Origin: Clostridia bacterium
GTDB lineage: Bacteria; Bacillota; Clostridia; Oscillospirales; CAG-272
Assembly: GCA_017407375.1 (NCBI GenBank)
Contig: JAFQWT010000114.1
Coordinates: forward strand, 1-11,457
Direction: 5' to 3'
DNA length: 11,457 bases
Part shown: one piece after another, positions 1 through 5,421 of the stretch
Numbering within the stretch: position 1 is the first letter of the stretch
Layout of the letters: each line of letters opens with the position of its first letter
Position numbers and translations under genes: made by a program
Notes under the pieces: model-generated
Seen by the model: only the letters and a program-made list of their open reading frames with translations
What the model was told of the DNA's origin: nothing
Databases searched by the model: none

Positions 1-1
1 C

Positions 2-721
2 ACCGCCGCGGTGGCGGCGGCCCTCCTTGCCTATGCCGACACCGCCGAGGCCATGGGAGAGGGCGACAAGAGCGCCGCCTCCTGCCGTCGGACTGCCGCC
101 GCCCTCCTTGCCTCGCTCCCGCGGGTGCGCGGGATGTACGTGGCGGCCGAGGGGGAGCGTTCCCCCCTGGATGCGCCCCTCTATCTTCCGGCCTATGCCG
201 CGCCCCTTGGGGTGGAGCCGCGCCGCCAGGCCACCGTGCTGGCCGCCGTCACCCGTGAGAAGGACGCGACCCCCTATCGCCTGGCGCTGGTGGCGGGCGC
301 CTATGCCGACATCCAGGCCGCGGCCCTGCCGCTCCTTTCCCGCCTGGCGGCCACCGCCGATGCGTTTGGCTTCCTCCCGACCGACGAGGGCGAGGGCATG
401 GTCGAGACGGCCGCCCTCTACCTCTCCGCCCTGCGCCGCTCCTTCCTCTCGTTTGAGGACGGGCGCCTCCACGTGGGCTTTGGGCTTGACCCCTTTGCCG
501 TCACGGGGGCGACCTACCGCCTCCCCCTGCCCGACGGGTCGGTGGCCGAGGGCCGTGTGAAGGACGGGCTCCTGCGTGAGCTTTCCGCCCAGCGGGGCGC
601 CGCCAAGGCGGCCTCCTGTGAGGCGGTGCTACCCCGCTGGCTGTACGCCGACGGTGCCGCTGTGGTGACCCGCAAGACCGAGCGCGGCGGCATCGTTTAC
701 CTCTCTCTCGTTCTTCACTGA
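2..721 (+). CDS. 3' part of an unrecognised protein (5' end outside the window)
   Basis: The frame is open from the first bases of the window to a TGA at 719-721, so this is probably the C-terminal ~239 residues of a longer protein. The GTG at position 11 has no ribosome site in front of it and is unlikely to be the true start. The visible part is alanine- and leucine-rich with amphipathic helices, followed by a more beta-like end (residues GRLHVGFGLDPF, then ATYRLPLPDGS). A helical body with a small beta C-terminus is loosely reminiscent of (alpha/alpha)-barrel glycosidases, but I see no catalytic motif and do not assign a function. Codons end strongly in C or G. The stop lies 4 nt before the HD-domain gene, so the two are probably co-transcribed. 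Confidence 0.6.
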   Translation, partial: TAAVAAALLAYADTAEAMGEGDKSAASCRRTAAALLASLPRVRGMYVAAEGERSPLDAPLYLPAYAAPLGVEPRRQATVLAAVTREKDATPYRLALVAGAYADIQAAALPLLSRLAATADAFGFLPTDEGEGMVETAALYLSALRRSFLSFEDGRLHVGFGLDPFAVTGATYRLPLPDGSVAEGRVKDGLLRELSAQRGAAKAASCEAVLPRWLYADGAAVVTRKTERGGIVYLSLVLH

Positions 722-725
722 CGCT

Positions 726-1385
726 ATGCTGACCTACGAAGCCCTTCGGGAGCATCCCACCGTCAAGACCTATATCGAGGCCGCCGACCGTGCCCTTGAG
801 GCCATCGGCTATACCGAGCATACCTACGCCCACGTGGGAACCGTGGCCGCGCGGGCGGGGGAGCTGCTCACCTCACTCGGCTACCCCGCGCGGACGGTGG
901 AGCTTGCCCGCATTGCCGCCCTGCTGCACGACATCGGCAACGTCATCAACCGCAAAAAGCACTCGCAAAGCGGCGCCCTGATGGCCTTCCGCCTGCTCGA
1001 TACCCTCGGCATGGACGCCGCTGAGGTCGCCACCGTCATCAGTGCCATCGGCAACCACGACGAGGGCGAGGGTGAGGCCGTCAGCGAGGTGGCCGCCGCC
1101 CTGATCTTAGCCGATAAATCGGACGTCCGCCGCTCCCGCGTCCGCAACCCCGACCCCACAAGCTTTGATATCCACGACCGCGTGAATTACTCGGTCATCT
1201 CCTCCCACCTCACCGTCAAGCGCGAGGAGGAGCGCGTGGAGCTTTCTCTTGCCATCGACACGGCGATCAGCCCCGTGATGGACTACTTTGAGATATTCCT
1301 TGACCGCATGCTGATGTGCAAGCGCGCGGCGGCGCGCCTTTCGCTCTCCTTTGGTCTCCTTATCAACGACCAGCGCATTATGTAA
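726..1385 (+). CDS. HD-domain metal-dependent phosphohydrolase
   Basis: A 219-residue protein with the metal-ligand series of the HD superfamily: H36 (in TYAHVGTVA), H68-D69 (ALLHDIGN), H79 (RKKHSQSGA), H111-D112 (AIGNHDE) and D130 (LILADKSD). HD proteins hydrolyse phosphate esters of nucleotides, cyclic nucleotides or related substrates using bound divalent metal. The substrate here cannot be read from sequence. The domain fills residues ~30-135; the remaining ~80 residues are a mixed C-terminal region without a motif I recognise. No signal peptide or membrane segment is seen, so it should be cytosolic. The ATG at 726 has no recognisable Shine-Dalgarno and lies 4 nt after the previous stop, so translation is probably coupled to the upstream gene. 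A strong terminator follows at 1401-1436. Confidence 0.85.
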   Translation: MLTYEALREHPTVKTYIEAADRALEAIGYTEHTYAHVGTVAARAGELLTSLGYPARTVELARIAALLHDIGNVINRKKHSQSGALMAFRLLDTLGMDAAEVATVISAIGNHDEGEGEAVSEVAAALILADKSDVRRSRVRNPDPTSFDIHDRVNYSVISSHLTVKREEERVELSLAIDTAISPVMDYFEIFLDRMLMCKRAAARLSLSFGLLINDQRIM

Positions 1386-1400
1386 GGAGCCCCGTTTGCA

Positions 1401-1436
1401 AAAGAAAAAACCACCCGTGGGTGGTTTTTTTCTTTT
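1401..1436. terminator. Bidirectional rho-independent terminator
   Basis: The stem CCACC (1411-1415) pairs with GGTGG (1420-1424) around the loop CGTG. It is flanked by an A-tract (1401-1410) and a T-tract (1425-1436) that nearly mirror each other, so a U-run follows the hairpin in both directions. It sits 15 nt past the HD gene stop on the plus strand and 9 nt past the DUF2752 stop on the minus strand, and so can end both convergent transcripts. Confidence 0.9.
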
Positions 1437-1445
1437 CACCGTCCC

Positions 1446-1874
1446 TCACCCCGCAAGAAAGTCACCAAGCGGGTCTATGCCGCAAAGGAGAAGGACGTTC
1501 CTTACCACAAAAAAGAGGCCAAACGCAAGCAAAAGTAACCCGAGGGGGAGGCGGGAGGCGCCCTTAAGGAGATTCTCCTCCCCGCGCCTTGCGCGGCAAA
1601 GGGCAACGACCTCATAATAGCCGATGACCCCTAAAAGTGGAAAAATAAGGAAATTATAGCGGAGGGCGGCGAGAATATCAAACGAAAGGAGGGCGTGGGA
1701 GGCGCGGGTGAGGCCGCAGGTGGGGCAATAGAGGCCCACCGTGTGCCAGGGGCAGAACAGAAAGGCATCAAAGAGCCGAAAGCGGTCAAGAAGGAGAAAA
1801 AGAAGGATGCCGCCCGCCGCCAGGGCGTTTTTGCGGACAAAGCGACCAAGCGCCCGTTTTTTACGGTCCTCCAC
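1446..1874 (-). CDS. DUF2752-family membrane protein
   Basis: A 142-residue protein with about three hydrophobic segments (~17-30, ~72-93, ~108-131). The motif CPTCGLTRA (residues 50-58) is the hallmark of DUF2752, small bacterial membrane proteins of unknown role; the paired cysteines may bind metal. A positively charged N-terminus (DRKKRALGRFVRKN) precedes the first helix. I chose the GTG at 1874 because AAGGGGGGAG (1888-1879) sits 4 nt upstream. The frame also extends to a GTG at 1913, adding 13 residues, but that start has a weaker ribosome site. Its promoter (1941-1969, minus strand) overlaps that of the divergent DUF4190-like gene, and the transcript ends at the shared terminator near 1436. 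The family call is firm; the function is unknown. Confidence 0.8.
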   Translation of the reverse strand: MEDRKKRALGRFVRKNALAAGGILLFLLLDRFRLFDAFLFCPWHTVGLYCPTCGLTRASHALLSFDILAALRYNFLIFPLLGVIGYYEVVALCRARRGEENLLKGASRLPLGLLLLAFGLFFVVRNVLLLCGIDPLGDFLAG

Positions 1875-1898
1875 GGCTCTCCCCCCTTCCAAAGGCAC

Positions 1899-1927
1899 TT
1901 GCTTTTTTTGCACCCCCGTGCTATAAT
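1899..1927 (+). promoter_or_regulatory. Sigma-A promoter for the DUF4190-like/lipoprotein pair
   Basis: The -35 element TTGCTT (1899-1904) and a perfect -10 element TATAAT (1922-1927) are separated by 17 bp. The predicted start is near 1934, giving a leader of about 48 nt before the ATG at 1982. It lies just inside the transcribed region of the opposite-strand promoter. Confidence 0.7.
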
Positions 1928-1940
1928 GGGGGCAAGGACG

Positions 1941-1969
1941 ATTATATCATTTCTTTGAAAATCCGTCAA
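1941..1969 (-). promoter_or_regulatory. Sigma-A promoter for the DUF2752 gene
   Basis: Read on the minus strand: the -35 element TTGACG (1969-1964) and a perfect -10 element TATAAT (1946-1941) have 17 bp between them. The predicted start is near 1934, the same place as the start of the plus-strand promoter. The two promoters therefore face each other, and one polymerase should exclude the other. Confidence 0.75.
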
Positions 1970-1981
1970 GGGAGGTCCTTT

Positions 1982-2428
1982 ATGTCTGATTTTTTCGATA
2001 AGCTTACAAGGGGCTATACGCCTCCGGGAGCCGACAAAAAGCCCCCGCGCGAGGAGAGTCCCGACGCAGAGCCGAAGGCCGCGCCGAGCGAGGAGCCAAA
2101 GACCGAGGCACCGCAGGCGGCGCCCAAGCAGGAGAAGAAGGAGCGCCCCTTCCTCCCTGCCGAAAACCGCAACCTTCCCATTGCCGCCTTGGTGCTGGGC
2201 ATCGTTTCCGTGATGGGCTCCTGCTTTATCGGCATTCCCGCGGGCATTGCGGGGATCGTTGTGGCTATCATCGACCGTGTCCGCCGCGGCTACTTTGAGC
2301 CGATGACCAAAACGGGGCTGGGCCTTGCCGCCATCGGCATTGTACTGACGGTCGTCACGCTGATCGTTTCCTTTGGACTTGAGCTGCTCTCGGCCGAGCT
2401 TCAGAGCATGCTCTTTCCTTATCTTTAA
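1982..2428 (+). CDS. DUF4190-like small membrane protein
   Basis: A 148-residue protein in two parts. Residues 1-63 are a hydrophilic, disordered-looking cytosolic tail rich in P, E, K and A. Residues ~65-98 and ~111-133 are hydrophobic segments. The first (NLPIAALVLGIVSV, then GIPAGIAGIVVAII) followed by TGLGLAAIGIVLTV resembles the DUF4190 pattern of glycine-rich paired helices. The function of this group is unknown. The frame extends upstream to a TTG at 1955, but the ATG at 1982 is preferred because GGGAGGT lies about 5 nt before it and because only this start clears the leader of the promoter at 1899-1927. The lipoprotein gene follows after 11 nt, its ribosome site overlapping this stop codon, so the two form an operon. 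Confidence 0.75.
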   Translation: MSDFFDKLTRGYTPPGADKKPPREESPDAEPKAAPSEEPKTEAPQAAPKQEKKERPFLPAENRNLPIAALVLGIVSVMGSCFIGIPAGIAGIVVAIIDRVRRGYFEPMTKTGLGLAAIGIVLTVVTLIVSFGLELLSAELQSMLFPYL

Positions 2429-2439
2429 GGAGGTGCCGT

Positions 2440-2805
2440 ATGAAGCCGTACCAGCGCGCCCTTTCGCTTTTGCTCCTTTGTTTCCTCCTTTTCCTTCTCG
2501 TCTCCTGCGGCTCGCTTTGTGACCGCGCCGAGAAGAAGCTAACAAAGGAGGGCTACACCGTCCTCCGTTACGGGGAAGGAAGCCAAAACCCCCTCGCCGC
2601 GACCGATGAGGACGTGATAACGCTCCTCAAGGCCAACAAGGGAGGCGTTTGGCTTTACGTTTACGAATTCTGTGACGAGGAGACCGCCCTTGCCTTTTAT
2701 GGCGTGTGGAAGGATGAATACTCCCGCTCCCTCAACATGGTCGCCGCCATTGACGGGCGGACGGTCTACCGCGGAATGCGCGAGGCCTACGAGGTGTTGA
2801 AATAA
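2440..2805 (+). CDS. Small predicted lipoprotein of unknown function
   Basis: A 121-residue protein with a lipoprotein signal: a basic start (MKPYQR), a leucine-rich core, and the lipobox LVSC ending at C23, which would be lipidated and anchor the mature ~99 residues outside the membrane. The mature part contains a pattern of short helices and strands (AEKKLTKEGYTVLRYG; GGVWLYVYEFCDEETA; FYGVWKDEY; DGRTVYRGMREAYEVL) with no recognised domain. AAGGAGG (2427-2433), overlapping the TAA of the DUF4190-like gene, is a near-perfect ribosome site 6 nt before the ATG. It is the second gene of that operon and is followed by a strong terminator. It may work with its membrane-protein neighbour, but this rests on position alone. 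Confidence 0.8.
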   Translation: MKPYQRALSLLLLCFLLFLLVSCGSLCDRAEKKLTKEGYTVLRYGEGSQNPLAATDEDVITLLKANKGGVWLYVYEFCDEETALAFYGVWKDEYSRSLNMVAAIDGRTVYRGMREAYEVLK

Positions 2806-2814
2806 TAAAAACCG

Positions 2815-2845
2815 CAAAAAAAGACCGCAACAAGCGGTCTTTTTT
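2815..2845. terminator. Bidirectional rho-independent terminator between convergent genes
   Basis: AAGACCGC (2821-2828) pairs with GCGGTCTT (2834-2841) around the loop AACAA. An A-run (2816-2822) and a T-run (2840-2845) flank the stem, so it works in both directions. It lies just after the lipoprotein stop (2805) and about 45 nt past the stop of the minus-strand glycosyltransferase. The rest of the 83-bp gap is T-rich with nothing else seen. Confidence 0.9.
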
Positions 2846-2888
2846 GTTTTGTTTTCTTTACATTTTTAAGTTTTTCTATACCATGTGT

Positions 2889-3605
2889 TTATTTTTCCAT
2901 GGCCTTGATGCGCTTTTTCATGCGGCGCAGGTCGCGCAGCATACGGAGGGTGTCGCGCACAACGCGCACGCTGCTCTTGCCGTGGCGCTCCACGGCCACG
3001 GGCACCTCACAAAAGCGCATACCGAAATGCTCGGCAAGCAAAATGGCCTCAAAGTCAAAGGCAAAGCGGTCGACCTCGGCTACCGAGAATATGGTTTTAG
3101 CCGCCGCCAAGCGAAAGCCCTTACACCCGCACTGGGAGTCCGAAAGGCGTAAGCCCCCGAGGATCTTCAAAACGAGGATATAGGTGCGGCTCACAAGACG
3201 GCGAAGGAGGGTGTATTCCCCATACCCCCGCTCGTGAAGGACGCGTGAGCCAACGGCAAGGTCGGGCGCCTCGGGCGACGTGAGGACGTCATAAAAGGTC
3301 TTTATGACCCCCGTTCCGTAGGCAAGGTCACAGTCGGTGAAAAGGACAACGTCTCCCGCGGCGGCCAGGGCCCCCCGGCGGACGGCATACCCCTTCCCTC
3401 TGTTTTCCCCGTAGGAGACGAGCTTTACCGCAGGGTCGGGAAAGGCGGCAACAAGCGAGGGGGTCTTATCGGTCGAGCCGTCATTCACGCAAAGGATCTC
3501 GTAATCCTCAAGGAAGGTGCTTTTCATATACTCCGAGACCTCTCTGAGCGTGGCTTCTACGATGGCCTCCTCGTTATACATGGGAATGATGAGCGAAATT
3601 TTCAT
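2889..3605 (-). CDS. GT2 glycosyltransferase, ALG5/DPM1 (polyprenyl-phosphate sugar) type
   Basis: A 238-residue GT-A fold enzyme. It opens with the nucleotide-sugar region SLIIPMYNEE (4-13), VNDGSTD (40-46, with D42) and the metal-binding DCD (91-93). The later DSQCGCKGFR (156-165) matches the acceptor/catalytic motif of dolichyl- and undecaprenyl-phosphate sugar synthases. Such enzymes move glucose or mannose from UDP- or GDP-sugar to a lipid phosphate, feeding cell-surface glycan or protein glycosylation. There is no C-terminal transmembrane domain; a basic tail (RMLRDLRRMKKRIK, 221-234) could lie on the inner membrane face. I chose the ATG at 3605 because GAGAGGAAA lies just upstream; the frame extends 17 residues further but through its own promoter. 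The exact donor and acceptor are unknown. Confidence 0.85.
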   Translation of the reverse strand: MKISLIIPMYNEEAIVEATLREVSEYMKSTFLEDYEILCVNDGSTDKTPSLVAAFPDPAVKLVSYGENRGKGYAVRRGALAAAGDVVLFTDCDLAYGTGVIKTFYDVLTSPEAPDLAVGSRVLHERGYGEYTLLRRLVSRTYILVLKILGGLRLSDSQCGCKGFRLAAAKTIFSVAEVDRFAFDFEAILLAEHFGMRFCEVPVAVERHGKSSVRVVRDTLRMLRDLRRMKKRIKAMEK

Positions 3606-3627
3606 GGCTTTCCTCTCTTTCCCCCTT

Positions 3628-3656
3628 AGTATAGCACACCCTTCTCCTTTTTTCAA
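3628..3656 (-). promoter_or_regulatory. Sigma-A promoter for the glycosyltransferase gene
   Basis: On the minus strand, TTGAAA (3656-3651) and TATACT (3633-3628) are separated by 17 bp. The transcript should start near 3621, leaving a short ~15-nt leader with the ribosome site. It is divergent from the dnaA promoter in the same 168-bp gap. Confidence 0.75.
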
Positions 3657-3672
3657 CCGGCAGGGGGTGCGT

Positions 3673-3694
3673 AATGTAAATTTTTTATTACATT
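3673..3694. repeat. Inverted repeat upstream of the dnaA promoter
   Basis: AATGTAA (3673-3679) and TTACATT (3688-3694) are perfect inverted arms around an 8-bp AT-only centre. The repeat lies between the two divergent promoters and ends 15 bp before the dnaA -35 element. It could be a binding site for a dimeric regulator. It is not followed by a GC stem and so is not a terminator. In AT-rich DNA a 7-bp match may also be chance. Confidence 0.4.
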
Positions 3695-3709
3695 TTTCGT
3701 CTTTTTCTA

Positions 3710-3738
3710 TTGTAATATATTTTAATATATGTTATAAT
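3710..3738 (+). promoter_or_regulatory. dnaA promoter (sigma-A type)
   Basis: The -35 element TTGTAA (3710-3715), a 17-bp AT-rich spacer and a perfect -10 element TATAAT (3733-3738) predict a start near 3745 and a leader of about 29 nt. The ribosome site AAAGGAG (3761-3767) follows. No DnaA-box match (TTATNCACA) was seen around it, so classic DnaA autorepression through a promoter box is not evident here. Confidence 0.8.
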
Positions 3739-3773
3739 AAGCATGTATATTTTTTGAGAGAAAGGAGTGCCTT

Positions 3774-5159
3774 ATGGAAAACGAGCTGAATGAGATCTGT
3801 GAAGCGGTGCTGGCGCTGCTCCGTGAGCGGTACGCGCAAAACGTTTTTGCCGTTTGGTTCCGCGATCTTAAGCTTGAGGAGCTGGGTGAGAGCACGGCCG
3901 TGTTCTCCACCAACGTGGCCTTTAAGCTCCGTTACCTGGAGGGCAATTACCGCCCCGTGATCGAGGACTGTCTCTCCACCGTGATGGGCGCTCCCTTTTC
4001 GGTCTCCTTCTCGGTCCGTGAGGGGGAATTCCGCCGCCCCGTGTTTGAAAAGCCCGAGGAGGATGACGAGATCATCGAGGAGGAGCCCTACCAGATCAAT
4101 ATCAACGACATTCAAAACCCGCGCACGATCGTTGAGAGGTATACCTTTGATAACTTCCTGGTGGCAGACTCCAACCGCTTTGCCCACGCCGCCGCCCTGG
4201 CCGTGGCGCGCTTTGCCTGCGACAAGGCCGCCGAGAACGAGAACCTTTATAACCCCCTTTTCATCTACGGGCGCAGCGGGCTTGGTAAGACGCATCTTTT
4301 GTACGCCATCACAAACGAGATAAAAAAGCAGAAGAACGACGTGCGCATCGTCTATAAGCGCGGTGAGGACTTTACGACCGAGCTTATCAGCGCCATGCAG
4401 AACAATTCGACCGCCGCCTTCCGCTCCTATTACCGCAATGCCGACATCCTTCTTATCGATGACATTCAGTTCATCGCGGGGAAGGTGCAAACGCAGGAGG
4501 AATTCTTCCACACCTTTTCCGCCCTTTACGAGGAGGGCAAGCAGATCATTCTGACCTCGGACCGCCCGCCGCGGGAGATCCGCCCCTTAGAGGAGCGGCT
4601 CCTCACCCGCTTTGAGTGGGGCCAGCTGGCCGACATCCAGCCCCCCTCGGCGGAGCTGCGTACCGCCATCATCAAGAAAAAGGCGGATGAGGCCAACCTC
4701 CCACTTCCCGATGACGTCATTGAGTATCTCCAGCAGAACCTCACCGAGAACATCCGCCAGATCGAGGGGGCCATCCACCGCCTGAAGGGCATTACCATGA
4801 TCACCTCCTCAAGGGTGACGCTCGATATGTGCCGCCGCAACGTGGCCGACCTTTTGCGGACCCCCACCGCCACGCAGGACGTGGTGAATAAGATCTTCCG
4901 CGTGGTTTCGCAGAAGTACGAGGTACATCCCGACGAGCTGAAGGGCAACCGCCGCACGCAGGGCATTGCCAGGGCGCGCCACATCTGCATCTATATGATC
5001 CACCAGATGACCGACCTCTCGCTCTCGGCGATCGGCGTTTACTTTGACCGCGACCATACCACCATCATCAACTCCAACAAATGGGTGGAGCGTGCCATCC
5101 GTGAGACCCCCTCCCTTGAGTATGAGATAGAAGAAATGCTCCGCGAGGTGAGGAGCTGA
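3774..5159 (+). CDS. dnaA: Chromosomal replication initiator protein DnaA
   Basis: A 461-residue AAA+ initiator that binds DnaA boxes at oriC, melts the adjacent DNA and loads the helicase. Domain I is ~1-85 and a short acidic linker ~86-115 forms domain II (EKPEEDDEIIEEE). Domain III has Walker A GRSGLGKT (166-173), Walker B ILLIDD (225-230), sensor I ILTSDRPP (259-266) and the arginine-containing LEERLLTRFEWG (272-283). Domain IV (~365-461) keeps the DNA-contact DHTT (427-430) and the helix MTDLSLSAIG. Two small oddities: the turn before DHTT reads FDR where most homologues have FGGR, one residue shorter, and the following helix (IINSNKWVE) differs from the usual V-I/L-H-A pattern. The ATG at 3774 has a good ribosome site. 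oriC lies directly downstream. Confidence 0.97.
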   Translation: MENELNEICEAVLALLRERYAQNVFAVWFRDLKLEELGESTAVFSTNVAFKLRYLEGNYRPVIEDCLSTVMGAPFSVSFSVREGEFRRPVFEKPEEDDEIIEEEPYQININDIQNPRTIVERYTFDNFLVADSNRFAHAAALAVARFACDKAAENENLYNPLFIYGRSGLGKTHLLYAITNEIKKQKNDVRIVYKRGEDFTTELISAMQNNSTAAFRSYYRNADILLIDDIQFIAGKVQTQEEFFHTFSALYEEGKQIILTSDRPPREIRPLEERLLTRFEWGQLADIQPPSAELRTAIIKKKADEANLPLPDDVIEYLQQNLTENIRQIEGAIHRLKGITMITSSRVTLDMCRRNVADLLRTPTATQDVVNKIFRVVSQKYEVHPDELKGNRRTQGIARARHICIYMIHQMTDLSLSAIGVYFDRDHTTIINSNKWVERAIRETPSLEYEIEEMLREVRS

Positions 5160-5160
5160 G

Positions 5161-5169
5161 TTTTCCACA
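5161..5169 (+). promoter_or_regulatory. DnaA box, one mismatch (TTTTCCACA)
   Basis: It differs from TTATCCACA only at the third base. It starts 2 nt after the dnaA stop and forms an inverted pair with the perfect box at 5174-5182, with 4 bp between them. Confidence 0.75.
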
Positions 5170-5173
5170 GTTT

Positions 5174-5182
5174 TGTGGATAA
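5174..5182 (-). promoter_or_regulatory. DnaA box, perfect consensus (TTATCCACA)
   Basis: TGTGGATAA on the plus strand is an exact DnaA box on the minus strand. With the preceding box it makes a head-to-head pair centred near 5171. Confidence 0.92.
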
Positions 5183-5243
5183 CCCCCGTTAGCAATTCTG
5201 TTAACAACCTCCCTTCGCAAGGCCCCTTACCTTTTCCCCAAAT

Positions 5244-5252
5244 TTATGCACA
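5244..5252 (+). promoter_or_regulatory. DnaA box (TTATGCACA)
   Basis: It matches the relaxed consensus TTATNCACA, with G at the variable position, and lies in an AT-rich pocket in the middle of the gap. Confidence 0.8.
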
Positions 5253-5269
5253 GCTTATCCCTTGCGGGC

Positions 5270-5278
5270 TGTGGATAA
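5270..5278 (-). promoter_or_regulatory. DnaA box, perfect consensus (TTATCCACA)
   Basis: TGTGGATAA on the plus strand is an exact minus-strand box. A degenerate plus-strand match, TTATCCCTT (5255-5263), lies just before it, so that TTATCC and GGATAA form a wider inverted pair. Confidence 0.92.
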
Positions 5279-5319
5279 TCAAGACCCAAAAAAGCAAGGC
5301 GGGAAGGGTGCTTTTCGGG

Positions 5320-5328
5320 TTTTCCACC
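5320..5328 (+). promoter_or_regulatory. Weak DnaA box beside the unwinding element (TTTTCCACC)
   Basis: It has two mismatches to TTATCCACA, but its position is telling: it is the last box-like sequence before the GC-rich spacer (5329-5341) and the CTA repeats. In the Bacillus subtilis origin the box nearest the trios seeds the DnaA filament on single-stranded DNA. The assignment rests on position more than on sequence. Confidence 0.5.
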
Positions 5329-5341
5329 GTTTTCCCCGCCC

Positions 5342-5385
5342 CTACTACTACTACTAAACCTTTTATTGTTTTTTTATCTTACTGA
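5342..5385. other. DnaA-trio array and T-rich DNA unwinding element
   Basis: Five tandem CTA units (5342-5356) read on the complementary strand as TAG triplets, i.e. the 3'-GAT-5' DnaA-trio described for bacterial origins, which DnaA binds as single strands during melting. They follow a GC-rich spacer and a weak DnaA box. Immediately after comes a T-rich run (5361-5385, including TTTTATTG and TTTTTTTATC), the likely first site of opening. The sequence shows the repeat and composition; the role is inferred from known origins. Confidence 0.75.
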
Positions 5386-5421
5386 TTTCTGCTCCCCGCG
5401 AGCAAAGGAAAGGAAGCCACA

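Larger units (their letters stand above)
5160..5421. other. Probable chromosomal replication origin (oriC)
   Basis: This 262-bp gap between dnaA and dnaN carries no gene. It holds a cluster of DnaA boxes: two perfect copies of TTATCCACA on the minus strand, TTATGCACA and TTTTCCACA on the plus strand, and weaker matches at 5232-5240 (TTTTCCCCA), 5255-5263 (TTATCCCTT) and 5320-5328 (TTTTCCACC). A GC-rich spacer, tandem CTA trinucleotides and a T-rich stretch follow, the usual order for a Bacillota origin. The dnaN leader with its ribosome site occupies the last ~30 bp. I see no confident dnaN promoter inside the gap, so dnaN may rely at least partly on the dnaA transcript. Confidence 0.92.

Noticed and set aside
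1631..2545. Minus-strand open frame of about 300 codons across the DUF2752, DUF4190 and lipoprotein genes
   Set aside because: It runs through three better-supported genes, two promoters and a ribosome site, and its translation is low-complexity R/G/K/L.
2844..3152. Plus-strand open frame across the terminator gap and the glycosyltransferase 3' end
   Set aside because: It has no ribosome site, follows a terminator, and is antisense to a clear GT2 gene.
5342..5356. CTA repeats as a microsatellite or the start of a CRISPR-like array
   Set aside because: The units are 3 bp without spacers, and the position beside DnaA boxes fits an origin element better.
5390..5404. Small hairpin TGCTC/GAGCA before dnaN as a terminator
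   Set aside because: The stem is 5 bp and no T-run follows; it lies directly before the dnaN ribosome site.
5160..5421. A dedicated dnaN promoter in the origin gap
   Set aside because: No pair of -35 and -10 elements with 16-18 bp spacing stood out; GATAAT at 5274-5279 is part of a DnaA box.
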